Source: Nepenthes gracilis
Lineage: Eukaryota; Streptophyta; Magnoliopsida; Caryophyllales; Nepenthaceae
NCBI GenBank assembly: GCA_033239525.1
Contig: BSYO01000033.1
Span: 10,097,501-10,161,500, forward strand
DNA length: 64,000 bases
Direction of reading: 5' to 3'
The notes beneath the pieces are model-generated. The model searched no databases. It had not been told where the DNA came from and saw only the letters and a list, made by a program, of their open reading frames with translations. Of the stretch, positions 24,356-35,399 are shown piece after piece (position 1 is the first letter of the stretch; every line of letters starts with the position of its first letter). The position numbers and the translations under genes were made by a program.

Positions 24356-24815
24356 TTGTACAAACCCCCGAGGACGGCTATCATTCCCTCATTGCATCAA
24401 GCCCCGATGACGACTATCATTACCTCCTTGTACCAAGCCCCGAGGACGGCTATCATTCCCTCATTGTACAAAGCCCCGAGGTCGGCTATCATTCCCTCAT
24501 TATACAAAGCCCCGAGGTCGGCTATCATTCCCTCTTTGTACCAAGCCCCGAGGTCGGCTATCATTCCCTCCTTGTACCAAGCCCCGAGGATGGCTATCAT
24601 TCCCTCCTTGTACCAAGCCCTGAGGACGGCTATCATTACCTCCTTGTACCAAGCCCCGAGTCGGCTATCATTCCCTCATTGTACCAAGTCCCGAGGATGG
24701 CTATCATTCCCTCCTTGTACCAAGCCCCGAGGACGGCTATCATTACCTCATTGTACCAAGCCCCGATGACGGCTATCATTACCTTCATGTACCAAGCTCC
24801 GAGGACGGGTATCAT
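24356..24815. repeat. 36-bp minisatellite in LTR C, about 13 units
   Basis: Contiguous head-to-tail units carry the core CCCCGAGGACGGCTATCATT. Period is 36 bp (CTATCAT recurs at 24378, 24414, 24450 and onward), with one 1-bp deletion near 24660. Because 36 is a multiple of 3 and the unit lacks stops in some frames, long ORFs appear on both strands. They are artefacts of the repeat. The same unit is at 40138-40425 in LTR S, in the same LTR position and orientation. Confidence 0.95.
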
Positions 24816-24945
24816 TCATCTTTTCATCAAAAACTCCCTTTTGAAATCTGACTTGCATAATATATCTTCAGCTATCTTTAAGTATACATGGAAATTTTCT
24901 CGGTACAGGTCGGTACATATTTTCGGAAACAAATTATACTTGGGG

Positions 24946-25790
24946 CCAGTTTAGATTTTTATCAAGGAAGGGTCGGAGCTCTTTTCTCAGTAAGGGAGCT
25001 GGTTTCATTTTCAATACAAAGCTGGAATTCATTTTCAGTACAAAAAGCCGAAGTTCTTTTTTCTCAAAATGCCGAAGTGCTTAGAAGCCGGAGTGCTTTT
25101 TCTCAAAAAGCCGGAGTGCTCAAAAGCCGGAGTGCTTTTCACTAACAGGACGGAATGCTTCTTTACTAACATGAGGGAGTGCTTTTTACTAACCGGACGG
25201 AATGCTTCTTTACTAACATGACGGAGTGCTTTTTACTCAAAGACGGAGTACTTTTAAAAGCCGAAATTTCATAAATTCGGACTGCTTTTTCTCAGAGGAC
25301 GGATTATTTTCTCAAAGGTCGGAGTTCTTTTTCTTATACAAGCCGGAGTTCCTTTTGTTATACAAGCCGGACTTCTTTTCTCTTTATTAGGGCCGGAGTT
25401 CATTTTCTTATACAAGCCAGAGTTCTTTTTCTTTATTAGGGCCGGAGTTCATTTTGTTATACAAGTCGGTTCCATTTTTAGTACAAAAAGCCGAAATTCT
25501 TTTTTGACAGAGGCCGGTGTGCTTTTTGGACGGAGTGCTTTTCAAACGGAGTGCTTTTCAGACGGAGTGCTTTTCAGACGGAGTGCTTTTCACTCAGAGT
25601 ACTTTTAAAAGCCGAAGTTTATTTTCCTCAAGGGACGGAGTTCATTAAAAGCCGAAGTTTCATAAATCCGGAGTACTTTTTACTGAAAGGACAAAGAACT
25701 TTTTACTCAAAGGACGGAGTACTTTTAAAAGTCGAAGCTCATAAATCCGGAGTGCTTTTCACTGAAGGACAGAGTGCTTTTTCATTATGG
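24946..25790. repeat. Irregular short tandem array in LTR C
   Basis: About 850 bp consist of degenerate ~18-35 bp units built on GCCGGAGTGCTTTT / GACGGAGTGCTTTT, broken by ACTAACATGA and TTATACAAG spacers. It adjoins the 36-bp array. A related motif on the opposite strand (AAAGAACTCCGGCTTT) appears at 61485-61575 in LTR N. No coding potential. Confidence 0.8.
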
Positions 25791-26187
25791 GAAAACTGAA
25801 CTGATTCTTTATCAAGGAAAAATCGAACTTAATTTTCATTAATGGAAAACTGAACTTCTTTTAAGCATGCGGTTAATAGAAATTCTTCTTTACTCAATGA
25901 TCAGGACAAACATCGTACATATAACATATACTTATCCAGAATCAGATATACTTGCAATGAAACATGCATATACTTGCATTAAATCATGATCTTAAAATCA
26001 GATATCCAGAACTGATTCTTTCTTATACTTGCAATATTCTTAAAACATGACTTAAAAATCAAAGTCCGAGGTACACTTGCCTGACTATGGTTTGCCCACC
26101 CTTATAGGCTCCAGTTTTCTCTCCTTCTCTACTCCTCACTGTTCTTCTTATAGATTGCTTGTGCCAGCCTCATTTATCGAAGCTGGG

Positions 26188-26500
26188 TATATATAGAGGA
26201 GGGGTTAGGTGAGGTAAGTGGGGTAAGTCATCCACTTCGGTACCTCTTTCAGAGGGTAGGTGGGAGCAAGTGGGTTAGGCTACTTACCGTGGTACTTTTT
26301 CTAAGAGTGTAATGAGGTAGTTTTTACCTACCCCATTTGGTCGAGGCCTATTGGATTCTAAAATAATAAAGTTTGCCCCTTTTTCTTTAGTTTCCATTAA
26401 TTTATTCTGGTCAACTTCCCTACTTAAGGCCGGTCAACGTAATATCCTCAAATCCAGTCAACTCCTTTAAATCCGGTCAACATCTCCAATTCTGGTCAAC
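26188..26500 (-). promoter_or_regulatory. U3 of LTR C: TATA box and upstream W-box-rich stretch
   Basis: The TATA box TATATATA is at 26188-26195 (minus), with leader and a CAG|GCAAGTG donor-like site at 26071-26083. Upstream in U3, 26404-26500 contains five closely spaced GGTCAAC/AGTCAAC copies. On the transcribed sense these are TTGACC/TTGACT, the W-box core bound by WRKY transcription factors. Factor binding is inference. Confidence 0.5.
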
Positions 26501-26800
26501 TTCTTATTATTCACTCCGTCGATCACTTTTTCATAAACTTCGGATTTCTTCTCCATAATTCTACTCCGGCCTCACCAACACACAAAACCACTCCGGACGT
26601 CAAGGCCACTTCGGCCTCTCTTCACACAATTCACTCCGGTCTTCAAATTCAGGAGACAATTTCTGATTTCAAAATATGCTCTAAAGCCGGTTTGGATTTT
26701 CTTAATACATTTTCCGAATAACCTTCAATTTTTCTCGATCATTTGATTATTTTGACTCGATGACTGGGACTTTCTATGATTTAGAATCTGAGTCGTCACA

Positions 26801-27290
26801 ATCTCCCCCACTTATAAAAATTTCGTCCTTGAAATTTGATGATCCTCACGGTCTCATAATCACACGTATTCTTTCATCCAGAAGTCGTTCCCTCAGACAA
26901 GGATAACTCTAGGAAACCTCAAGCATTCTTATCACAAAATAAATTCTGTCTCTCATAACGACTCAACCCGGATACGTACTGATTTTCTCAACCATTGATA
27001 TAAGAAAGACCTTATAACGATCCTCAGAATTTCAAAAGCGACCTACCAAAATGCTGGCCATTTCTCCAATTTAATTTAATACTTCAAATGGATCCAATGA
27101 ACTTCCACTTTAGTTCATTCCATGCTTCAAAAGAATTCGATCACAGAGACCTTAACCTTACTCTTAAATTCCTGAGCCATGGGTTCATGCTGGGCTACCC
27201 TGATTTAAACAGTTCTTGGATAGTTATATTATGAAGACAACCCTAAAATCCTGAGACTACTGCCACATTCTGAGCCATAGTCATAACGAT
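26801..27290 (-). other. Polypurine tract and 3' internal end of element C
   Basis: The minus strand reads AAGTGGGGGAGAT (26801-26813) directly before the LTR. The following ~480 bp is related to E1's 3' internal end at 2217-2700 but has no readable protein. At about 27290 it gives way to RT sequence of element B on the other strand. The rest of element C is missing. Confidence 0.65.
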
Positions 27291-27763
27291 CACCCGAAGT
27301 GTCAACATCCCTTTGGCCGAAACCTTCCATGTTCTCAGGACCCACGGGATGAAGCTCAATCCGAGCAAGTGCCCATTCAGTGTAGCTCCAGGGAAATTCC
27401 TGGGTTATGTCGGGGAATCGAGGCAAACCCAAAAAAGATACAGGCAATCCTGGACATGCGATCTCCGCGGACATTGAAGGAGGATTAGAAGCTTACTGGG
27501 CGGGTGGTGGCCCTCTCACATTTCCTGGCGAAATCAGCTGAGAAGCACTTGCCGTTCTTCAAAGCCCTGAGAGGAACAAAAACCCGAAACTTTTAGTGGA
27601 GTAACGACTGTGAAGACGCATTCCAAGGCTCAAAAGCTACCTCTTGAGCCCACCTCTTTTAGCTTCTCTCCAACTGGGTGAGGAGTTGTACCTATTTCTC
27701 TCCGTGTTTGACACGACATTAAGCTCAGCTCTAGTACGAGAGCAACAAGAGAAACAATAGCCC
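27290..27763 (+). pseudogene. Reverse transcriptase C-terminus, element B (Tat lineage)
   Basis: Plus-strand translation gives LAETFHVLRTHGMKLNPSKCPF (about 27316-27381), then GIEANPKKIQAILDMRSPRTLKE, KLTGRVVALSHFLAKSAEK and LPFFKALRG to about 27575. These are the RT thumb/connection motifs matching those of element A. Frameshifts and TAG stops break it. The YIDD catalytic box and everything upstream are absent, so B is cut within RT, close to where A is cut. Confidence 0.8.
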
Positions 27764-28510
27764 ATGTATTATGTAAGCAAGACACTCGTGGATGCCGAGA
27801 CTAGATATCCGCTCACGGAGAAGGTAGCCTTAGCATTGGTTTACTCCGCGCGGAAGCTTAGACCATATTTTCAGGCACAGAAGATAGTGGTCTTGATCGA
27901 CCAGCCACTAAGGGCCATCTTGCAGAAGCTCGACATATCCAGACGATTGATCAAGGGGGCCATCGAATTAAGAGAATTCGATATTGAGTTCCATACGAGA
28001 CCAGCTTTGAAGGGACAAGCCCTCGCGGACTTCCTTGTCGAGACAACAGCGCTGGCCAACGTCAAGGGAAGCCAGCCTGGCACAGGCGAGTTCAGCAAGG
28101 CATCAACGTGGACCCTGCACATGGACGGCTACTCGATAAAGGATAGCTGCAGAGCCGGTGTTGTTTTGCGCACGCTTGAGGGGCTGGAGATAAAATATTC
28201 ACTAACCTTGGGGTTCTCGGCCACCAATAACGTTGCAAAGTACGAGGCCTTGCTTGCTGGGCTTCAATTAGACAAGGAATGCTTGACCAAAAACTTGGTC
28301 ATTTACAGCGACTCCGAGTTGGTCATCAATCAGGTGCGTGGAAACTTCAACGTTAACAACTCACAGCTATCCAAGTACCTCTTCAAAGTCAGAAATACGA
28401 TCTCGGACTTCGAGGCAGCCGAGTTTGTCCACATCCCAAGGGAAGAAAATGCCAAGGCTGACATGCTGGCGAGGGCTGCGGCTTCGGGAGATCCGGAACA
28501 ATATGCTTGA
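27764..28510 (+). pseudogene. RNase H and archaeal-type second RNase H, element B
   Basis: An open stretch of 248 residues. Residues 1-95 (YYVSKTLVDAETRYP, ARKLRPYFQA, IEFHTRPALKGQALADFLVE) are the RT-linked RNase H end. Residues 115-240 are the second RNase H of Tat elements: HMDGYS (Asp121), AKYEALLAGL (Glu161), VIYSDSELVINQ (Asp183) and ENAKADMLAR (Asp233). All four acidic catalytic positions remain, unlike in element A. The enzyme degrades RNA in RNA-DNA hybrids during reverse transcription. The ATG start is only where the frame opens; it belongs to a polyprotein. Confidence 0.85.
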
Positions 28511-29823
28511 GGAATACGTGAAGTCCTAAATAGATCTAGTATCGAAGACCCGGGGCCAAAGGTAATGCAAGTATCTAACGGCAACACCTAGATGACTCCT
28601 TATCTAAGGTACCTATCTGACGGCACATTGCCTGAGGATCCGAATGAGGCCAAGAAGGTAAAAAAGCTAGTGGGGTGGAATACAATCATGGACGACCAGT
28701 TGTACCTGCGAGGCTTCTTAGCCCCTTACCTAATGTGTCTCACTCCGAGGAGGCCGAGTACGCCCTCTAGGAGGTACACCTCGGGATATGCGGGTCCCAT
28801 ATTGGAGGGAAGAACCTGGCCTTTAAGCTCATGAGACAAGGATACTACTGGCCAACGATGAAGTACGACACCATGAACTTCGTGCGCAAATGTGAGAACT
28901 GCCAACTCCATAGAACCGTGAGTCATCAGCCCCACACAGATCTCCGGGCACTCCAATCTCCGTGGCCATTCGCCCAATGGGGGCTCGACATCCTCGGACT
29001 GCTCCCGCTCGCGCCCGGACAGAGGAAGTTCCTAATCGTAGAGATAGATTACTTAACCAAGTGGGTAGAGGCAGTACCGCTAGCAAGGATAATGGAGCAA
29101 AATGCCACCGAGTTCCTCTGGCAGAACATCGTGTGCAGATTCGGGATTCCATAGTGTATCGTGACTGACAACGGGATGTAGTTCACCGGAAAACAGTTAA
29201 CTAAGTACTGCACCAGCCTGAAGATCAACTTGGTCCACACGTCAATGGCATACCCCTAAGCCAACATATAGGTAGAGGTCACAAACCGCACGATCTTGCA
29301 CAAGCTCAAGACGAAGTTGGAGTGTTCCGAGGGCTCATGGGTACACGAGCTGCCCTCCGTCCTCTGGTCATACAAGACGATGCCCAGAGAACCCACGAGG
29401 GAGACTCCCTTTAGCCTCTGCTATGGGGTTAAGGCTATCATTCCAATAGAAGTAGGCCTCATGAGTCCGCGGGTTGGATGCTTCAGCACAACCGACAACA
29501 GTCAGAGACTCTGGGAAAGCCTCGGCATGCTCGAGGAGGTCCGTGACCAGGCCAGGCTAAGGGTAGCGGCGTACCAGCAGCGAGTTGCCCGCTACTATAA
29601 TAAGAAGGTAAAGGTGTGACAGTTCGAGGTTGGGGATCTAGTGCTGAGAAACATGGAGGCCATGGGGAAAAATGCCGGCAGAAACAAACTCTCCCCGAAT
29701 TGGGAGGGATTATTTTTGGTCTTTGCCATCCTTCGGGGCGGGGCCTACAAATTGCGCACCCAAGAGGGCAAGCTGGTGCCCTGGACTTGGAACGCCACGC
29801 ACCTCAGGAGATACTACCAGTAA
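28511..29823 (+). pseudogene. Integrase with C-terminal GPY-like domain, element B
   Basis: A linker (TPYLRYLSDGTLPEDPNEAK, from 28592) is followed by the zinc-binding end and core from 28831 (YYWPTMK, FVRKCENCQ, WPFAQWGLDILG, DYLTKWVEAVPLA, NIVCRFGIP). TDNG at 29164-29175 and VEVTNRT at 29272-29292 carry the second Asp and the Glu of DDE. The C-terminus runs through ARLRVAAYQQRVARYYNKKVK and VGDLVLR to a natural stop after HLRRYYQ (29823). In-frame stops occur at 29152, 29179, 29257, 29269 and 29617. Three sit where Gln is conserved. There is a frameshift between RNase H and integrase. Confidence 0.85.
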
Positions 29824-29894
29824 TAAATGGATCGCCTACTATCCAGGTAACCTGCCAAACTTAGGCAGTCCTTAGGAGAGACGACCCTCTCGCC

Positions 29895-29897
<3 letters not shown>

Positions 29898-29929
<32 letters not shown>
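29898..29929. repeat. (TA)n microsatellite
   Basis: About 16 uninterrupted TA repeats lie just past the end of element B pol. Confidence 0.97.
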
Positions 29930-29954
29930 CAAAACAAAAAGGGGGGAGAGAAAA

Positions 29955-30200
29955 CTTGGATTCGCTCGAGCGCCCCGAGAGGTCGTATTCCAAAAATTTG
30001 AATTTGTCTGAGTGGCCCAAGAGGTTGTATCCCAAAAATTCGAATTCGACCGAGCTGCCCAAGAGGTCATATTCAAAACTCGGATTCGTCCGAACAGCCC
30101 AAGAGATCGTATTCAAAACTTGGATTTGTTTGAGCGGCCCAAGAGGTCGTATTTAAGACTTATATTTGTCCAAGTGGCCCAAGAGGTCACAAGACAAAGA
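29955..30200. repeat. 39-43 bp tandem repeats 3' of element B pol, six units
   Basis: The unit core is GCGGCCCAAGAGGTCGTATTC with an AACTTGGATTTGTC spacer; there are six degenerate copies. It lies in the Tat 3' region between pol and the antisense ORF, the counterpart of 20530-20760 in element A but with an unrelated unit. Confidence 0.85.
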
Positions 30201-30563
30201 ACTCGGACGTTAGTTGGGCGCAAGACTAACTTGTTTAACGCTGTGACAAAAATACCCTAGAAGTCAAGGAGGAGGAATCAGACACTCGAACTGAAATTGA
30301 ATATCCATTTTATTCATGTACAACGTACAACAACAGCAAAAAAAAAGGAAGAAAGAGAAGCTAGGTTTCAGTGGGACCCTGCGGAGGAGTGGTCTCAGGT
30401 TGCCCTTCTTCTTGAAATGAGGAAGCCTCTGCACGGCTCGAGCTCCCCGGCTGATCAGAGGGGCGAGGGCCCCCGGAAGGACTCGGACGTGGGGACCCAA
30501 GAAATGGCCTCCCTGCAATACCGTACACGTCCCTGGGGCATGTGGCGCTCGCGTTCCGAGGAT

Positions 30564-32335
30564 CTAGCATGGCAGTGGGGAACTGCGGATATAGCAGCGC
30601 ATCAACTGACGACACAAATGAATGTCGTCCCAATACTTGGTCTCCAACAAGGGCACTATATCCACGGCCCTCACCGACGCCCTCAGCGCCTCCTCCAGCT
30701 GGAGGTTCCTCCCTCGAAGGAGTCCGTACTGGATTTGCTGAAGCCTTAGGGTTTCCTCAAAAGAGGCATTCTTCGTAGTGGCCACAGCAAGCTCCACCTG
30801 CAACCGTTGGCTATCCTCTCGGGCAGCCCTCAAAGACTCCATCTCTGAGTGAGATTGGGCAACCTAGCCAATAAGCTGACTAAGGCTCCTGGCCAGATCC
30901 TGGAGCTACAAGAAGAGACGAGTTCGTTAAGGCATAGACAACAGGAAGCAAGGCAGATGGAAAAACGTTAAAATACCTTAGAGACCATAGGGTCATGACT
31001 TTGGCCACACTCCCCTGGGACCTCGGGCTCCTCTAACCCATCTACAGACGCCGCAGGAGCATCAAAAGCACCCTCGGACGGAGGACCTTCAGAAACAAGG
31101 GGATCCACAGCTTCCGAGGTCCCAGCAACTTCCGAGGACCCAGCAACTTTCGAGGGCTGAGAAACTTCCGGGAGCTTTGAGGCTACGGCTTCAACCTCAT
31201 CGCCGCTAAGAATCTCAAAAATATCCTCGGCAGGGGTGACAACGGTTGACTCCATCCCACATGGCTCCCCGGCATCAATAACTTCCAGGGCAGGAGCGGT
31301 TGCAGTCATAGCCGCCTCCTCGCCCTGATTGACTCCAACCTCCTCCTAGGCCTTAAAAATGATTGGATCCTCAGATGGACCCGCAGGAAAGTCTGAGACC
31401 TCACCCTGGATCTCAGCAGCAGAAGAAGAAGGGCCTGCAGCCTCAGGCTCCACAGAAGGTGTGGCAACCAAACCCATGGCCCTCTTGACCAGAGGCGCAA
31501 TAACAGCACCATCATCGCCGGACGAGGACTGTTCAATGATTTGCAGTGGATCCTCCGAGGCCTCAGTCTGTTGACTCTTCTGCGGCCTCTCGGACGGCTC
31601 CTCAATAGTAAGGGAACCCCCTTTTTTCCTTAATCTCTTTTTCTTCTTCTTCGCAGTTGTAGCAGTGGTGGAATCCTCTGACATTGTCACCCATTTGGCC
31701 TCCACCAGCATTCTCAGCGATAACCAAGTGTTTTTCTTCCCAACATTAAAACTGCCAAAGTTGGCTATCACTAAGTCCATGACGACCTTGGCTATTTCCC
31801 TTTCCTCAGAAGTGGCATCTGAGCAGTGTTTGCTCGCCACATTTTCCCATGTAACCGAGAGCTCCCAGTTCTCCCGGATGCTCAGAAAGAAGAATTTGTC
31901 TTTCTACCTTTTTGTGGAATCCGGGTTTCCTCCACTCATCGCGGCAAACTCCGGATGCGGAGTCATGGTGATCTAGTCCAGATTATGAGTAAAACGAAAC
32001 ATAACTTTCACCATGGCTACCTCGAGAACCTTGTGATGGCAACGTGCAAATATACAGAGGGAAACTAGGTACCTGATGGTGTTCGGCTGGAGCATGGCGA
32101 ACGAGACGACTAACTCCCTCATCAGATGGTCTAGCTCTAGTGGAACAGGGAAGCGAAGCCCACCTTTAAGGTGGACTTAAAAAACGGCGATGAAGCCATC
32201 CGGAGGGCTGCAAGCTCTCTCAGTGGCTCCAGGAACCACCATCGCAATGGATTCTGGGATGCTATACTTTACCTGAATCTGTTCAAGATCCTTAAGGGTG
32301 AGAGAGGAAGCAATTTCCTTAATGCCTGGAGCCAT
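30564..32335 (-). pseudogene. Tat antisense ORF of element B (PF04195-type)
   Basis: This lies on the minus strand, opposite to element B pol. ATG at 32335 gives SLTLKDLEQIQVKYSIPESI, VPGATERACSPPDGFIAVF, matching the IP..PG...PP.GF N-terminal signature seen in element A. After a decayed middle it is open at 31840-31346 (SKHCSDATSEEREIAKVV, lysine-rich KKKKKRLRKK, Ser/Glu-rich tail). It continues at 31309-30968 (acidic, low complexity) and 30842-30564 (coiled-coil-like SLRAAREDSQRLQVELAVA..). A TATA-like CATATAAG lies at 32526-32533, about 190 bp upstream. Frameshifts and stops separate the blocks. Role unknown. Confidence 0.7.
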
Positions 32336-32525
32336 GGCAACAGGGGAAATGTCTCTACAACAAAGAAAGAAGAGGAATGACGGCAAAGGATTTCCGGGAA
32401 TGAGAGAGACGCTAGGGATACGAAGAAGTGAAGGAGGAAGGAAATGAAAACGCAAAGGGCAACATAAAAGGAATTCAAAAACGTAAAATAGCACCCCCAT
32501 CATGGCCCTTGCCACGTGTCAGTAG

Positions 32526-32533
32526 CTTATATG
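32526..32533 (-). promoter_or_regulatory. TATA-like box of element B antisense ORF
   Basis: CATATAAG on the minus strand, close to CACGTGGC (32512-32519), an ACGT-core motif, and ~190 bp upstream of the antisense ORF's ATG. It parallels the TATA boxes before the antisense units of element A. Confidence 0.4.
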
Positions 32534-32779
32534 TAGGGAGTGAACGTGGGTTTTGGCTTCCCGAGACGATGTCACCTCAATCAAGTGACGCATTTAATGT
32601 CTTGCAGGGAAACCAAACGGTGGTGACAGATGGGTCTCGGACTGGTAAGAAGGTCTCGGATGGATAAGAGACAGCTCCCATCAGCAAGGCGTGGCGCCCG
32701 TAGACTGTCACAATAGAATAGTGCTTTCCAGACATGTCAAACTATTGAAGTCCTCGAACCATTTGACATGGGGGGCTAA

Positions 32780-33958
32780 TGATGGGTCCTGGCACCCAAG
32801 GCCCAGAAAGGAAGGCCCGAAGCCACAACCACGGACCAAGAGGATTACGAGGACAATCTAGCCCAAAAAGCCCAAAAGCCCAACTTAATCCAAGAGGTTA
32901 AGTTGGCTCTAGAAGCTCGAGGACCTGAGCTAGTGTCCCAAGAAGCTCAAATGGCGACAATAATCTGAGAGACCAATTTGACCCAAGAGGTACGGGGACA
33001 CTATAAGGGGCTGACGTCACCAACGAAATCCTGAGGGCATAAAGCCAAGAATATGACACCAAAATCCCAAGGATCTTTAGAAAAAAAAAACGTCCGAGAG
33101 CCTAACTCAATAAGCCCAAGGATCCGGCAAAGACACAGAAGGCTTTCTAGGTACGAGGACAATCTCATCGCCTCTGGGCCCTCAGGTCAAGGGAAAAGAG
33201 TGTCCAAGATGACCGGGCATGCTAGCTCAGTGATTCACTGCTACCAAGGAGCACACGTTCTCGACAACAAGCCACCCCAGCAGGAAATCACGGCACTCAG
33301 AGCACGCGCCATCATTATTGGTCTAACGGCACCTGACACATCGGATCCGCAGAGTTGGTGGCAGGCGACCCTGACATGCCGAATCAGCAGAGTTAGTGGC
33401 AGGCGTCCCTGCACACGCCAACACCACGTGTCCCCATGCCAATGGTATGATCCCCCTCTATAAATACCCCATTCAAGCAACGAGAGAAAGGATTCCAACA
33501 GTAGACATTTACATACGTATTGTGAACAACAACCAAGTGAAAGAAAGAAAGAAAAAAAAAAAAAGAGAAAGTAAGACCTCTCGCCTTGTAACTCTGTGTG
33601 GCAACAAATAGTGCTACAGTGACCAGTTGTACTCCACTCTCACGATAGTGGAACCTTTCGGACCTAGTGTCCACTACCGTGGTTTTTCCCCCTTTCATTC
33701 AAAAAAGGGTTTTCCACGTAATGTCCTCGTGCCTTGTGCCATCATTCCATTTTACTTCCCGAAACGTTGTTCTCGTCAAACTTAACGATTTCTCTTATGT
33801 TGTACGATTCCATCCGTCCAAGAGCGCAGAGAGAGGACTCGAACTCTCGTTGTACGGCGGAGGGAATACAAGGACGCAATAGGTATGGTACAACTTCACT
33901 ATTCTTTCTTAAAAAGCTTTTAACAATTTTATTCATCTATGTCTCTCTTACCGTCACA
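32780..33958 (+). mobile_element. 3' LTR of Tat element B (right border estimated)
   Basis: It starts TGATGGGTCC right after the purine tract ATGGGGGGCTAA (32768-32779). U3 holds a short tandem duplication (GCAGAGTTGGTGGCAGGCG at 33351-33369 and GCAGAGTTAGTGGCAGGCG at about 33387). The TATA box CTATAAATA is at 33457-33465 and a run of A/G follows at 33540-33570. I place the end at CCGTCACA (33958), but no TSD was found and the end could lie some bases on. Confidence 0.65.
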
Positions 33959-35399
33959 ATTTAAATCAATCACGCCACAAAAACTTTGTGGGATGAGCCT
34001 CGAGGAGGAAATGGAAATTTGAGATGGATATATCAGAACTAGTGCAATGTAGTTAGTAGAAAGTAATTTTAAGCTTCATGAATTCATGCAGTTGCAATTT
34101 TGTATTTGTCTAATTAATGGTTTTCATAGAAAAAAATTTACATCTAAAATTTTTAGGAATATAAGTTCTTCGTTTTAAAAGAAAAACATAGAGAGAAACA
34201 TACAACTTATGAGACAGCAACCATTGAGATCTCGTGTACCTTGAATCTGGATGTTAGAAGATATCAACCAGGTGTGGTCCTCGCCAAGGATGCACTTAGA
34301 AAGTATTAGCACAAGCTAGCTTGATCAGGTCCCAAAAAAAATTCTACCACAATAGAAGAATGAAAGACTAAGCCAAAACATGAATGATGTGTCATCATTT
34401 GATCGTGGGTGGGTACTGACAATTTGTCCCCCTTGCAGGCCAAACGAAGGGATTTTGACCAACCATGCCATTACACATGGCACGTCAAAAAAACATCTTA
34501 TATGCCTAAAAAAATTGTTAATAAAATGAATATTTATTGAACGTTATAATAAAATTTCTAGAGAAAATACAATTGCCTCTAAACCCCGGATACATATCCA
34601 ATAATCAATCCACTTCCTCTCAACACCTACTTTGTGTCTCAAGACAATGAACACTCCAACAATGCACAGTTGTAAGATTAAAGGGCAATCAAATTGGATA
34701 CTTTTTGCTTTGCTCCCAACTCAACTAGGATAGTATTAAACTCAAAACTCTCGTCTACTAGCAAGGGGAAAAAAAAAAAAAAAAGATCGTACATTTACTC
34801 TTGTGATCATTTACTACATCTCCAAGACTGAAATGTGAAAAACACTCTTGAGGGCCAAAATTATACAAAGGGTAGACTATGAAGCCTACGTTTTCCAAAG
34901 ACCGAGTCTCCCTCGGCAATTACGCTACAACGGACTTGTCACTAAGGCAATGCCCATCAAGCTACAACGGACTATGAAGCCTACGTTTTCCAAAGAACAC
35001 CCGTCTAAATAACAGCCTTGTAGTAGAGTTCAATAAGTTGTTAATCTATAACACACCTTATTTTTATTAAGCTTATACTTATTTAGGTATCAAAAAAATT
35101 TACCCAAATAATTTTGAGCCCCTTAATTTTATTAAGTGTGGTGCAGAGAATTAGGGTCGATACATTCAAGATCTAATCCCACTTTTATTGATCTTTGTCC
35201 CGAATAAAATCTCAAATCATATACACATCATCGGTTATCTGTATAACCTTACCTAACTATATGCTCAGACATTTTTTTTATAAAAAAAGATAAAAGAATA
35301 AAAATATTCCTCCCCCCTTGGCAAGCTCGATGTAGCAATGCTCCTAGGGGCAAGACTCCTATGTCCCCTAAAATCTAACTGTTCCTAAAATAAAATCTT
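33959..35399. other. Non-coding AT-rich stretch
   Basis: No ORF or RNA gene recognised. A 26-bp direct duplication containing GAAGCCTACGTTTTCCAAAG occurs at about 34876 and 34975. A-runs occur at 34769-34784. Confidence 0.5.

Larger units (their letters stand above)
23668..26800 (-). mobile_element. LTR C (3' LTR of a minus-strand chromovirus)
   Basis: Plus coordinates run TGTGACGGAACG...GAGTCGTCACA, 3133 bp. Minus-strand termini are TGTGACGACTC and CGTTCCGTCACA, the same as solo LTR S (TGTGACGACCC...CCGTTCCGTCACA). The right flank is a polypurine tract, so this is the 3' LTR. It carries the 36-bp minisatellite also found in S, a second array of GCCGGAGTGCTTTT-like units, TATATATA at 26188-26195, and a GGTCAAC-rich U3. 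It is inserted in element A's RT. Confidence 0.85.

Noticed and set aside
24356..24815. Regular 36-bp repeats as a CRISPR array (also 40138-40425)
   Set aside because: Units are contiguous with no unique spacers, and they lie inside plant LTRs. This is a minisatellite.
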